Shown: positions 14,339 to 26,214, counted from the first letter of the stretch. The stretch: 64,000 nucleotides of DNA from Solea solea (GCF_958295425.1 NC_081137.1:12501254-12565253), one strand, 5' to 3'. Program-made: numbers and translations. The notes: a model not told the origin generated them from the letters alone.

Positions 14339-17300
14339 CACACCAGGGCGAGTTCCTCAACTACGACATATTGCTGGGTGTCAACCAGGGAGAGGGGCTG
14401 AAGTTTGTGGATGACAGCGAAGAGGAAAATGGAATATCAGCAGCGTCATTTGACTACACCATCTCCAACTTTGTGGACAATCTGTATGGATACCCTGATG
14501 GTCAGACACGATGTCATCTCATTATTATTCACTAATCTCAAGCTGTGATAGACACCTTGCATAGTGTAATCGAGAAAAAATGTTTACTGTTAGGGACACA
14601 GACATTTTCTTTTGCCTCTCTTTAAAGTTGGTAATTTCATGTCACTTGGGTAAACCCAAATAAAGGATTTCAAGGACTAAAGTCACAAAATAACACATTT
14701 GAACTTACTGACGCAATGTTGTGGTTAGGATTTTCTCTATGGACTTTGGCGGGAGGAGGAGAGAAAATGCTGTCAAACTGCAAAATAAAGAAGCGGACAT
14801 ATCATAATATATCTTAGACTTACGCAGACATTGATATTTTTTTTTTTACGCTTTTCTCAACTCTGACTTTCACTGTAAAGAATCTCAGGGTCATTCCTGC
14901 GATAACAGGAAAGCTTTGAAAATCTGGTCAATGAGAATTTGCATTTTCATAAATATTCATAAAGAACAGTGTACTTTGGAATACGTTGGACACGCTCAAA
15001 CTGTGAGGTTTGCTCCTAATCACTGTTGCAATGATTGCGGTGGAATTGTCAGAGAGGTGAAGGAATGACGAAACGCTCGGTTAATGAGTGTCATTACATT
15101 TTCCCGTTTGGTGTGATGTACATTTATTATTCAGAAACAGTTACCATAGGCACATCCGCACAGATTTACTGATGTAAGCTAACCGACTATTCTAGACCGC
15201 TGGTGCCTTTGTCAGGTCGTGTGGACATCGCCGTCCCTCGCGTCTTCTGCTTGACATTGTCTCACCGCTGTGAACAGCTAAGAAATTAAGTCATGGACTG
15301 AACAGATCATCGATGTGCTGTGATGAAATCACCCGTAGCACATAGGATAACATTGATTTTGCTGTATAAAACAGTGTCCACAGTAAATAATGTTTATGAT
15401 GCTTCCTGTATATTGGCTCTGGTCTGGAGTCTTTATTGGTGCAGTCCAAGCAGTAAAGCTGACAAGCTGAGACAGTTCTTTTTTTTTTTTTAAACTATGA
15501 AGATAATGTGGCAGATAAGGACTATAAGAAAGTTCACTTGCTGCCTAAAAAGTACAAGATAACTCAACTTGAAGAGACACTTCTTAACCTGATTTAACTG
15601 AGAAAGCAAGCAAACACTTTGAATAACAGTTTTAAGTTATTTTATATTATTTTATTTTATCTCTGACCCCAGTCATCCCAGTCATGGACTTTTCACACTC
15701 CTACTCCTGGGAGACAGGAGCATCAGCCGGATGCTCGACAGCCTATATCTGCAAGCCATCAGGCTTTTGAACTGCTGATTCCCCTGATCCCCTGATATAT
15801 ATCCCCTTATTCTATTTTATATATAATTTCTTGTATATAACACTACATTTCTACCTCATCATACTACTTTGTAGAGCTGAGCACAAAGAATTTCATTATT
15901 GGTAATAATGTTACAGAGTACAATGTAGTACAACAATAAAAAAAAAAAATATATATATATTAACATTTAACATGACATCAACTATCTAACATTAAAAGTT
16001 CAAAAAATTATAACATGCACTGTGTATATCAAACATAGAGCTAAAGACATTGCTGCTTAAAGGCATCAACTCAAAGGAACTCTGGGTCCAAGTGTAGAAC
16101 ATGTAGCTCTATAATAGCAAATAAGCCTTTGCAAACACTGTAGTTGTACATGAACACCAGATGTTGCAGTATAAAACAGTATAAAACACATTTAAAATAA
16201 CATCTGTTTGAGTTTTGTCTCAATGTCCAAAAACAGTATTGACGTTTGTGTCGCTTTTTGTACACTTCTATGGGTTGGACCGGTTTTTTTTTTACCTTAC
16301 AACTTACAGATGTGACTTCAATGAATGTAGACCACTAATAAGATAAAATTCAATATCAGTGAAGACAATGGTTTACTATCAGTTTGACTTTTGAAAAATA
16401 AGAAGTGTTTAGTGTCATGATAAATGCTGATAAGAAATGATTTCACATAACTTAATTAGGGTTTCATAGTTTACCGTACACTCTTTGATGAGGATGTACA
16501 GTGCATCCTCACAAACTCTTTTTGTTTATTTCCAGGTAAAGATATCCTGAGGGAAACCATCAAATTCATGTACACTGACTGGGCGGATAGGGACAACAGC
16601 GACATGCGCAGGAAGACCCTCCTGGCTCTGTTCACGGACCATCAGTGGGTGGCCCCGGCTATTGCCACTGCCAAGCTGCACGCTGAGTTCCAGTCGCCAG
16701 TCTACTTCTACACCTTCCACCACCACTGTCAGACTGAGGCGAGGCCAGAGTGGGCAGACGCAGCCCACGGAGATGAGATCCCATATGTTTTTGGGATTCC
16801 CATGGTGGGAGCCACTGACCTCTTTCCCTGTAACTTCTCCAAGAACGACGTAATGCTCAGTGCTGTAGTCATGACATACTGGACCAACTTTGCCAAGACG
16901 GGGTCAGTAAAATATTACAGATTTCAAAGATACTTTCCAATGTGCATATTTGTCCTGTTTAAATCTGTAGTGTGTAACTTTTAAATATAAAGACAGTCTG
17001 TTAGATTCAAACCATTGTCAAATGAGACACATTTTTTTGGATGCAAGTAGCACTTTCAGTGCATCTTTTGGTAAAACTGGTTGTTGTCCACTCTCTGGAC
17101 CTCTTACAGGGATCCAAACCTGCCAGTTCCTCAGGACACCACCTTCATCCACACCAAGCCCAACCGCTTTGAGGAGGTCATCTGGACCAAGTTCATCTCC
17201 AAAGACAAGCAGTACTTGCATATTGGCCTGAAGCCTCGCGTCAGAGACAACTACCGGGCCAACAAGGTGGCCTTCTGGCTGGAGCTTGTGCCACATCTGC

Positions 17301-18043
17301 ACAGCCTTCATGAGAAAATCATTAGCTCGTTCACAACTCGACTGCCACCTGGAGGCCCCAACCGCTGGAAGGGCCCTCAAAGCTCTGGTACTCGTTCCAC
17401 ACGACACCCTGTAATCTCCACTTACCCTCCTGACCCTGAGCCTGATGGGTCAGAGAGAACCCCCTACCATCCTTTCCCCTCTGAGACCAGAGATTACTCC
17501 ACCGAGCTGAGCGTGACGGTAGCTGTGGGCGCCTCGCTTCTTTTTCTCAACGTGCTTGCTTTTGCGGCACTTTACTATAAACGGGATAAGCGTCACGAAC
17601 TCATGCAGCGGCGCCACCGCCGACTCTCGCCACAACGAGGCACGACAATGGGCATGGGTGTTGGCATGGGAGTAGTCGGTGCGCCACCGCACAATGACCT
17701 GGCTCTTAGCCAAGAGGAGGAGCTCATGTCACTGCAGATGAAGCAGCAGAGAGTGGAGCTAGAGCACGGCACACCCCTGCCTTCCCGTGGTGTCCATGGT
17801 GACCTGGAGCCTCTGCGGCCCCCAGTGTGTCCTCCTGACTACACGCTGGCCCTGCGGCGAGCACCGGAGGATGTGCCACTGATGACAGCCAACACCATCA
17901 CCATGATCCCCAACACTATCAGCAGCATGCAGCCCCTACACCCATTCAACACGTATCCCCCTGTCCCGGCCCCTTCCGGTACGCCTGTCCCCAGCCACAG
18001 CAACAATGCTCTGCCACACCAACATTCCACCACCCGTGTATAG
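10851..18043 (+). CDS. nlgn2: Neuroligin-2, 3' five exons (partial gene)
   Basis: This is a postsynaptic single-pass adhesion protein that binds presynaptic neurexins; NLGN2 is known mainly from inhibitory synapses, where it recruits gephyrin. Exons: 10851-11036, 13417-13682, 14347-14500, 16536-16902 and 17110-18043 (stop at 18041-18043). All have GT-AG borders and compatible phases, giving about 634 residues; the N-terminal ~200 are outside. The protein shows the cholinesterase-like domain, in which the nucleophile elbow reads FGSGAGA with no catalytic serine, as in all neuroligins. A proline-rich stalk, a membrane segment ([15 protein letters not shown]), a gephyrin-binding stretch ([17 protein letters not shown]) and the PDZ ligand STTRV follow. 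NLGN2 is chosen over NLGN1/3 from [30 protein letters not shown] and [12 protein letters not shown], and from linkage to kdm6b. Which teleost paralogue (a or b) is not determined. Confidence 0.95.
11037..13416 (+). other. nlgn2: nlgn2 intron (2.4 kb)
   Basis: Lies between a GTGAGG donor and a CTGTACAG acceptor. It contains a degraded SINE-like fragment (about 12550-12760) and short TG and poly-A runs. No cassette exon corresponding to the splice-site-B insert of NLGN1 was seen, consistent with NLGN2. Confidence 0.8.
12550..12760 (+). mobile_element. Degenerate SINE-like repeat fragment
   Basis: Matches the body of the 34.8-kb repeat: CTGCATGGAGTTTGCATGTT, then a GGGATTA.GTAAATTGGA stretch, GTCTCTATATGTGGCCCTG and CTGAGATTGGCACAG. 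The tRNA-like head is missing. It is a 5'-truncated and eroded copy. Confidence 0.75.
13417..13682 (+). CDS. nlgn2: nlgn2 exon
   Basis: Reads [17 protein letters not shown] through [19 protein letters not shown] and ends ILMQQ before GTCAGA. 266 nt; it starts by completing a split glycine and ends in phase 0. Confidence 0.96.
14283..14336 (+). repeat. (TG)27 dinucleotide tract at an nlgn2 splice acceptor
   Basis: Twenty-seven uninterrupted TG units end 10 nt before the nlgn2 exon at 14347 (CTCACACCAG then exon). The tract occupies the place of the usual polypyrimidine tract, so it probably forms part of the acceptor. See findings. Confidence 0.97.
14347..14500 (+). CDS. nlgn2: nlgn2 exon behind TG repeat
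   Basis: Encodes [17 protein letters not shown] through [12 protein letters not shown] and ends after one base of a split glycine. It is 154 nt, not a multiple of three, so skipping it would shift the frame within the extracellular domain. Confidence 0.96.
14501..16535 (+). other. nlgn2: nlgn2 intron (2.0 kb)
   Basis: No exon is visible inside. It holds one copy of a three-copy dispersed repeat (about 14638-14715), a LINE-like 3' tail (about 15665-15905) and an AT microsatellite near 15950. Confidence 0.75.
15665..15905 (+). mobile_element. LINE-like 3' tail fragment
   Basis: The stretch CCATCAGGCTTTTGAACTGCTGATTC followed by an AT-rich tail ending GAGCACAAAGAATTTCATT resembles the 3' ends of fish L2/CR1-like LINEs, which commonly read 'GCTGTCAGACTGCTGAAC' and then 'TTTCATTGT'. 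Only the tail is present. The family is inferred from memory of such tails. Confidence 0.4.
16536..16902 (+). CDS. nlgn2: nlgn2 exon
   Basis: Runs from the split glycine and [20 protein letters not shown] to YWTNFAKT plus two bases of a glycine codon. It contains the [20 protein letters not shown] segment with a conserved cysteine and [13 protein letters not shown]. 367 nt. Confidence 0.97.
17110..18043 (+). CDS. nlgn2: nlgn2 terminal coding exon
   Basis: Encodes the end of the esterase-like domain ([40 protein letters not shown]), a proline/serine/threonine-rich stalk, the membrane segment at about nt 17509-17583, and a cytoplasmic tail with a fish-type glycine/methionine-rich insert ([11 protein letters not shown]). 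The gephyrin-binding tyrosine motif and the C-terminal PDZ ligand HSTTRV follow, with TAG at 18041-18043. The tail ending ([10 protein letters not shown]) matches the neuroligin family consensus. Confidence 0.97.
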
Positions 18044-18169
18044 GACTAGGCACAACCTCTGCTACCCCACTCTGGGCTTACAGAGACGAACCGCACAAAC
18101 TGTTCCATATAAACTTCACTCTCACCACCCTCTATTCCTCTTTAATATGTCTTTTGCATCAAGCCCTCA

Positions 18170-18175
18170 AATAAA
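18170..18175 (+). other. Possible nlgn2 polyadenylation signal
   Basis: AATAAA 127 nt after the nlgn2 stop codon. It would give a very short 3' UTR, so it may be a minor or unused site. Confidence 0.35.
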
Positions 18176-18966
18176 GCTGCAGTCTGTAAGATATCAAGCC
18201 ATTAAATATCTTGAAAATATAATCATTAATCGAGAAGTCGATTTAAAATCACTCCTTTGCCAAAAGCCTGTCGTCTTAGTTTTTTTTCTTGTTAACAACT
18301 TTTCAATACCCGGCGTTTGGACAAGCCCCCCCAAAAAAGCAGCTTTAAGCTTGTCGCTCTCTCAAAGAGGCCTTCAAGCTGACCACAATCAGTCAAGCAT
18401 CTAATGTGCGGCTTGCTTGTTTTTTTGTTTTTTTTTATTCTTTTTTGTGTAGTGTTGTTCATGCAAACCTGTTTTGCATAGAATGCAAATATTCATTTTC
18501 TGTTCATTTAGTGTGAAGATATTATAGCAGTGAGCAGCTCTGTGTGGAGCAACATATGCTCCAACAAGCTGTCTGTTATAAAGCTGCCATTTATTGAAAC
18601 TTACAAACTGCAGCTTTAAAAAGGCCCAATCTGGAAGTGAGTGCTTGGGCACCACGCTATGTCCCAACAGCTGTTTCTGTGGTCTGATTTTTGGAGAATT
18701 TCACTTTGTGCGAAATGTATTGTCAGTGCTGGAAGTGCGAGGATGAAAATGGATACGCAGATGAGCATGTGATCTACATTTATTGTGAAACTCAAAGCGG
18801 CAGGATCAGTGGAAAAAGCACTCATTGGTGAGGTTTGGGTTACTAAACATTTTAAGATTTAAGGCTTTCTGTCCTGATCACTCTTCGTTAGGTAAGCGTG
18901 GACAAATGCACTTGTTTCATCAGATCAATGTGATTCTCCATTGCCTCGATTCTCTTTTAGAACCCA

Positions 18967-19242
18967 TTCAGACCTGGTATTAACGTCTGTCCTGCATGAT
19001 CCGTGCCAATCATACTAACTTCAGTTCGGAATTCTCCAAGTCCATCCTGAATGCATTCTCCGAAAATCACAAAAACTACACTTGGTGGTTTGAGGACACA
19101 TGTGGCCACATTCTTGAGCATGAATGAATGCAAGGACAGAAAGGACACCACCTCAGCTGATGTCCTGTTTTTAATTTAAGGTGTGAACAGTTTTTCCCCA
19201 CATGTGATCACACAGTAAGGACAGGTTAATACCAGGTCTGAA
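18967..19242. mobile_element. MITE with 18-bp inverted ends
   Basis: TTCAGACCTGGTATTAAC (18967-18984) is repeated exactly inverted as GTTAATACCAGGTCTGAA (19225-19242). The 276-bp body lacks any ORF of note. The superfamily is not assigned because no clear target-site duplication was found. Confidence 0.8.
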
Positions 19243-20344
19243 CAGAGCCTTGGACTTTTGCTGTGTTTTCCACCATGGCCCGGTTTGGTTTGGTACAGTA
19301 CAGGATGGTTTGCAATGAGACTGAGAATAGTACCTTTAACTGGTAGATGGAGTGTGGGCTGTGCCTGATGGCCATGTCAGTGAGACACGTAGGGTGACAC
19401 CGTACCGATGACAACATCGAAAGTGACACAATAAACAATGGAGCACATCCGGCAGCTCTTTTTTTTGTTTGTGGCTGTTTATCTCAACTTGATGTCAAGC
19501 TTTGTATGAGAATAGACCGCAGGCATTTGCCTCGACTAGCATGGGATATTTACACTGATTGCAAGGGAGTGACGTTTTTCCTGTCACCCAATCACCTGAC
19601 TGTCAGCTGACCGTACAGTACCATTTTACTTTGGTCACCCGATACGGTAACGGTTGGGGACTGGTACTCAGGGATTTAAGTTCTCTGTCGCTATGTCACT
19701 GGTCATAAAATGAGAGGAGAAAAAAAGCAGCTGCATGTGCTTTTGTTGTGGTTTAGTTTTGGCGATTCCATCTAATTATCCTCGAGGTGTTAAACGGATG
19801 CTGCGCTCAACCAATAAAGCAAGCCAAAGCCATGGTAATTAGCCAATCTGAAGTAAAGCCGGACGGGTCAAAGGTTGCCAAAGGCTAAGGTAGCTACGTT
19901 TTTAAGCTCTGTGCTAACAGCTGTCGACTTGTAATCTTCTTCTTATTCTCTCGGATTCAGTAATGCAACTGAGATGCTTATGTTGTAGTTCCCGGTTCAG
20001 AGCTGTAGTTGGGAACCTCTGGTACTTTGCTTGTGTGAACAGAGGCACTTTATTTTCGTAGAGCAGAGCATGTACATGTACCACACAGCCCTTCCCACTT
20101 TTCCTGCTGTTATTTTCGGAATTTTATACAGACTGTGGCTGCTAACCGTACACATCACACATCACACTGACACCTCTTCACCTTTTTCTTCTTTCCTTTC
20201 TCACTCAAACTGGCACATACACACGTATTTAACGGGTGGATTATTTGTACGACTACAATACAAAGTCAAGCCTTGCAAAAAGTAAACGGTTTTATTGAAA
20301 AGATTGAAAACAGAAATTGGTTTGCAGCAAGAACACTCAAGTTC

Positions 20345-20620
20345 ATGACCCGGTTGCGCCTTTCTGCATGGAGTTTGCATGTTCTCCCCATGTGGGTGTT
20401 GGTTTTCTACAGGTTCTCCGGTTTCCTCCCTTTCCCTAATATGGGGAATAGGTAAATTGGACACTCTAAATTGATGTTGTTGTCTGTCTCTATATGTGTT
20501 CCTGTGATGGACTGGCGATCTGTCCAGGGTGTAACCCGTCTTTCGCCCTATGTCTTGGCACAGCCCCCCTCCCTCCCCGCGACCCTCATGTGGAGGATAA
20601 AGTGGTAGATGGATGGATGC
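20345..20620 (+). mobile_element. SINE-like repeat copy, head missing
   Basis: Body of the same family as at 34.8 kb: CTGCATGGAGTTTGCATGTT, CTCCGGTTTCCTCC, GTAAATTGGACACTCTAAATT, GATGGACTGGCGATCTGTCC, AGGATAAAGTGGTAGATGGA. The body spans most of the element with many substitutions; the tRNA-like 5' head is mostly absent. Confidence 0.85.
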
Positions 20621-22514
20621 TTTTAAATGGTGTAGATTAAATCCCCGTTACTACTTGAGTGCTGTATTTGAGACTAGAAGGTCTGTTGGGCTAAGTGCAT
20701 GTACACACTATATTGCTTTTTTTTTTACATGAAAATTGTTGAGAAGTGACTGCACGGTAGAAAAAAAAGGGTCTTTCTTAAAGTGTGGTGTGGCGCATAG
20801 ATGACCGGGGAATGTGATTTGATCTGAAAAAAAGATATTTTTTTTTGGGTACAACTCCGAACCGTACTGTACTGTACCAAACTGAACCATTCCACTCAGT
20901 AGAAAAACGGCTTTTGACAGTTGTTGCCGGGACCTGCAGTGCAGGTGTAATGGAACAGCCAACAGGGGGCACCGTCTCACTAAAGCCTCCTTTGATGCTA
21001 CAAATTAACTTTTAAGGCTGTACTGAATTGGCATTTTCTCTCTCTCAGATAACTTGATTTGCAACACGCTGAAAGGTTATTATGGAATTGTTTATCAATA
21101 ACGCCAAAATATCCCTGCCCACTGTCCCTGAAATTGCTTTAGATCACTGTTGTCAGTTATGATGACCTAAATGCCGAATCCAACTGTTTGGCCTTTTAAA
21201 AACCTGCATACTCAGGACCGATGATCAGAAACATATCCAGATTGGGTCTTCAATTAATGGGTGATACAGGAAATAAGTGGATCATTTGTCTGTGGGCTGC
21301 AACCTGGAATCCAGGCTGCACAGTAGAACTTGCTGCATCTTTGCCATACAGACTCTTAATCATGACCAGTACTTTATTTGTCTCCCTCTCATTATTCCTT
21401 TGTCTGTATCCCCAGCTCATTGAACAGTTTCTCTCTTTTCATTACCCCTCGCGCACTTTCTCTCTATCTCTCCATCTTCTCTTGTAGCTCTTTTTATTAA
21501 ACCACTGGCATAATCAATGTTCATCTCAAATTCTTTCCCCTCTTTCACAATCACGTCTAGACTCTTTTTCCCTTTAGGAGTCTTTTATACAAAAACACAA
21601 ATGTAAATGATGTATTATTAATAAATTGTAAGGATATGAATGAAAAAAAAAAACCTACAAAAACAATATTCTGATATCTTGTTTTTACCAGCATTCTTGG
21701 TGCCAAGTACTGTGACAAAGTTCCGCTTTCGCTGGCGTCCAGTGGAGCGCCTGCAGAGGTGCGACCTGACTGTATCTTACAAATGGAATCACCCTCATAA
21801 AAAGTGCCAACCCCCTTCATCTTTGTTTCTGATCCACACAGGGTTATATTTTAATTATGCTCAATGTTGCACTGTGGCTTGTCTCTTTTTGAAAGGGAAA
21901 TCACATCAAATCAATATATGCTCATTTAAAAAAAGAAAAAAAGAATATAAACTACGTTTCTGTCTGGGATAGTTGCATGATTTATTTTTTTTCTCCCTTA
22001 AAAGTGTGGACAGAGAGCTTTGTTTTTCATGTTTGCTAATTTGCCTTCTTATTCTTTTATTTTTTATTATTTCTGAAATGATTTGTATTTTAATATTAAC
22101 TGCACTTTGTGGCACTTCAAAGGGTATCAAAGTATAAAGAGATGAATATTGTGTAAAACTATGATTAGAATAAAGAGAGTAAATATTTACTCTTGCTATT
22201 TTCTTTTTCATTTCCTAACACTGAGACTGTGATGCAAATCTACTAGAAAGACTGATGAGAGCCTTTTTTCTGCTCCCAATTTGTTTTGTTCTTGCGCTGC
22301 TTGCGCAGTCACTGTCTCGCAATCACCACCTGAGGATAGCCCCCCTTTTTTTGTTACAAAAAACTTAACATGAATAGTCTAATTAAGGTTTTTGTCCGTG
22401 ACCGACATAAACCACATGCTTCAAGAGACTGCCTGACGCGTATCTTTTCGCCTGCTCTTCTCTGTTTGTTTTATGATTTTATGATCCTCCCCTCTGTAAG
22501 GTGGGATAAAGGAT

Positions 22515-22606
22515 GATATATATGTATGTATATATATATACATATGTGTGTGTGTGTATGTATATATAAACACACATACATATATACATTTATATATATA
22601 TATATG
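22515..22606. repeat. TA/TATG/TG compound microsatellite
   Basis: Alternating TATA, TATG and TGTG units, partly self-complementary (TATATATATACATA-type), lying in the nlgn2 downstream region. Confidence 0.9.
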
Positions 22607-23774
22607 ACGGCCAAAGGTGAGAATAAAAGCCTAGTATGCTCATTTCCCATCTTTCGCACAACTGAACTCAGAGTCGGGTCGCACTCTGGACAATTCTGAC
22701 AAGACCCTGGAGGATGCATTCTAAAAAAAAAAACAAAAAACAAAAAAAACTTTACTGACTGACATTACTCATGCATCGTATATCACTAAAAGCAAGGCAA
22801 GCGGGAATAGCTCCCACTCCTTGTGATCTCCTGTATCCTGTCTGCTTAGGATAACGTCACTCATGGAGCCAGACTGCCATCCCTCACGCTGGACTGGAGT
22901 GAGCTGCGAGGACGACATGTTCAAAAAAAAACAAACTGTACATTTTCTAAGTGTAAGAGAACAAGCTGGAATTTGTAAATATTATGTTTGTCGTTTGGTT
23001 TTGAGTGATTGGCCGGATCTTTACTTTGTGACAACAGGTGCAAGTTTAGATGACGTACATAAGTTTAGCACTCATGCGTATGTTTGTATGTTTAATTCCT
23101 AGATCTCAAGGAGGATAGGTTGTGGGCACACACGCATACACGCATCTGTTAACATACATTAATGATTTATTTAAAGAAAAAATGAAAAAAGAAAACCGCA
23201 GCATGGTTGAAGTCAACGTAAATATGAAAAGGAATGCTTACAGCTCAGGGTAGCCTTGATACTGTGGTGATTCTTTTTTTTGTGGGGTGTGGGGGGGTGG
23301 GGCTCTTACTGCATAAATGGCTGTCTTAAAGCATGCCATACACATCTAGCACAATCTTGTGAATCATGAGCAATGGATTTCAATGAAACGAGTCCTTGTA
23401 TTGGTTCAAACGCCAAAGAGCAGCTGCAGAGAACAGATGAGGCGAGCGGAAATGTGGAGGATTCGAGAAATGAGGCAGAAGGACAAGAGAGAGCAGATGG
23501 GTCGAATGTGCTCGAAAAACCACAAATCAAAGGCATTGTACTTGTGATGCTGTTGGATATAATTGTTTGTGTCTCACACCATCTTGACCATTGTCACACA
23601 ATATAACTGCTGACTGAAATCCCTTGTACTGTTCTGGTCCTATTGAGACTCTAATCATGGTAATTGGTTTGCTATATTTTGCAATTTTGTCTGAAACCTC
23701 TGTTTGGATGTTATTGACCCAGATATTTGATGTGTGAATTTGAGTTGCCCAATAACAGTATTACAACTACAACT

Positions 23775-23776
<2 letters not shown>

Positions 23777-23806
<30 letters not shown>
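23777..23806. repeat. Poly(T) run of 30
   Basis: Thirty consecutive T residues; possibly the poly(A) tail of a minus-strand retroposon, though no body is recognised beside it. Confidence 0.9.
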
Positions 23807-23807
<1 letters not shown>

Positions 23808-24813
23808 GGAAACAGGTTTGGACAGCCAACAGATAATGGAAGCACACTCACCAAGTTTACATGTTTACAGTACAGTTTTGTTGTTGGCTTGAAAGGGACA
23901 CGATGGGTTTAAAAACAAAACAAAACAAAAAAAAACCCAAGCATCCAGATACTAGCTTATTATTACAACCTTTAATGATGGAATGGTAAAGTGATGGCTT
24001 GCACCTGTTTGTCTGTTTTATCTAGTCTGATTTCAGTAACCTGCTTAATGCTCGAGATACTGTGAAAGAGCATAAATGACAGAAGGCTTTGAAAGAATTA
24101 AAGTTAATATTTCTATTTCAAATAGAGGCTATTACACACTGTATGTTGTGTATCTGAACTGGAAATACATTAAAAGACATTCTTAAACAAATTATATGGC
24201 AATTTTTTTTCTTCTAGATTGTTTTTTTTATGGTAAAATCTAACAATTAAGATGCTTTACATGTTGTTGGAAATGGAAATCATTGCTAAATAATTGTCTG
24301 AAAACACCAAGAGTGGTCTTTGTGTGATTTTATTTCTTGCAAGAAAGAGAGAAGGGCAACAGATTCAACGGAGCACTTATCTAGTAGGTTAGGTTCTCTG
24401 GTGAGCATGAGGACAGGGGCATCTTTAATAGAAGAGAAAAGGGGAGGTGGAGGGTGTTGGAGGTATCAGGGGATGACACAGGAAAACTAACTAAAAGCTA
24501 ATGCAGGTTTGTGTGGGTAATAAAGAGTACAATTTTAGAAAACCGACTAAGCAACCACCAATAGATTGTGGCGCTCTTCCAGTAGATCTAAACACCAAAA
24601 AGCTCAAAATTGCTTTAATACCATGCTTAACATGGCCTATAAATGCCAAAATCTGGAATGGATTTTAACTGATTATAAGACCAGTAGTAAACTATTATTA
24701 TTATTACTATTATTAGTTTTGCCGTGTTTTCTGTTAAGGATTTAGACACAGAAACCTGTAAATGAAACATGAGTAATTTGACAGCTATAGTGATAACAAC
24801 AGTATAGCGTGAA

Positions 24814-25541
24814 TCAGTGCAGATTGTTGCACGCAGCTTTACTCGCTGCTAATTTAAAGGCTTCAGCAAGAGCCACAAGCTCAGTGGCTTGAACCGAGGT
24901 CTGGTCTGGGACTGCGCATCTGTTGGAGAACTGTAACATCAAATAACACAGTGTTGTAGCAAAGCCAACAATGTCTCTAGAAGCCAAGACAGCGTCCTGT
25001 AAAAGAACAGATGTCATACAACCATTTTTTTGTGTGTGTAAAAGGACATGTCGGATCAGGCAATCCAAGTGGGAGTGGCTTCATCGAATGATGTGAAGTC
25101 AGTGTTGTATGAAGAAACAACAGATCAAGGTTCATTCAAAAGACCAACAGAGACGGTGGAGACTAAAAGCTTCCATGGACCTTCTGCTAGGATTGAATGC
25201 ATCACTGACAGGAGGGACTTCCTGATTGTGCACATGAATTCTTAAACCACCAGGAGTGGAAATAACACTTATCCCTAAGTTTAGCATCAAGTCTCGTCCC
25301 AATAAATGTATAGGACAGAATGAGTGATGTGTTCTCTGCATGGTGACATCAGCATGCATGAGCTAGGTTTTGAAAGTGCTTCTTTCATCATGTGACTTGT
25401 TGCGCCTCCAGAATAGGTAAACCTAACACTAGGCCTCACTGGCAGTTCAGAGCTCTTTAATATTGACCTTGTTGCACCCAAATCAACCAAAAATGTTAAT
25501 TGATTTCCTGCAACCATATGTGTTACGGTAGGCATTTTCAA
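24814..25541 (-). pseudogene. Endogenous retrovirus pol relic: protease and RNase H scraps
   Basis: Read on the minus strand, about 25541-25370 gives the active-site region of a retroviral aspartic protease (LVDLGATRSIL; the usual motif is DTGAT). After a frameshift, about 25340-25250 gives the protease C-terminal signature (CPIHLLGRDLMLNLG). About 24960-24820 then resembles the N-terminal part of a retroviral RNase H (SVQATELVALAEAFKLA). The reverse transcriptase that should lie between protease and RNase H is gone, and the scraps are in different frames. It is a broken, non-functional fossil. No LTRs, gag or env were recognised. Clade (gamma/epsilon-like) is inferred only from the GRDL..LG..V motif. 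Confidence 0.75.
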
Positions 25542-26214
25542 AAATGAATCAGATGAACATGCTGTATGTAGGCTGCTTTACCTATCTTTTTTTTTCCTCA
25601 AGCACAAGTAGCTTATAACAGAAGAGAGTATGTGCATCGGTGCCTGTTTGCAAAGCATTTTCTTCCTTGCAAGAGCATATGTATGTATAAGTTTCACTTC
25701 TCCTTTCATGTGCAGGTTGGTCTTTAAATTCCGATTCACCATCCTCAACCCAAAGTGGAAATCTTCAAGTTTCATGAATTTCCTGCACTTTCTCCTGTCC
25801 TGAGAAAGTTTATTAGCAAAAACTCTTCTTCTTGCGACCATGATGTCTTTTGCACACAGGGTCCCGGTCTTAACCGCTGAGCCACTCCACCCCACATCTG
25901 TGACCCACCAGTTAATCCAGGAACAAGTTGGCCCAGCACAAACTGAGTATGACAAAGAAAATGCATTATTTAAAATAGTATATAAAAAAATATAAATACT
26001 ATTGGAATTAGGGTTGTTTGGTCGCTATTAATCGATTCCTAGTAAGGGTGTGGTGATATCACATTCCAGTACTTTGTTGTTTTTTCTGCCAACCAGCTGC
26101 TCCTCACAGAGAAAACACATGGCTACTTAATATGCTGCAGCTGCTGCAGAGGCTCCTCCTTGATACTGCTGCTTGTTTTCACTGTCAGTGAAGATGGACA
26201 AGGAAAAACGCATT

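Larger units (their letters stand above)
18044..24800. other. nlgn2 3' UTR and intergenic DNA
   Basis: No coding exon is supported. The 3' UTR starts at 18044. The first AATAAA is at 18170-18175, but longer 3' UTRs are likely; further AATAAA hexamers occur near 19428 and 19813. The stretch also holds a MITE (18967-19242), a degenerate SINE copy (20345-20620), GTACAGTAC-rich sequence near 19270-19320 and 20860-20890, a TA/TG microsatellite (22515-22606) and a 30-T run (23777-23806). Confidence 0.6.

Noticed and set aside
10851..18043. Assignment of the neuroligin to NLGN1 or NLGN3
   Set aside because: The tail motif [12 protein letters not shown] is shared with NLGN1, but the residues around [22 protein letters not shown] and RANKVAFW match NLGN2.
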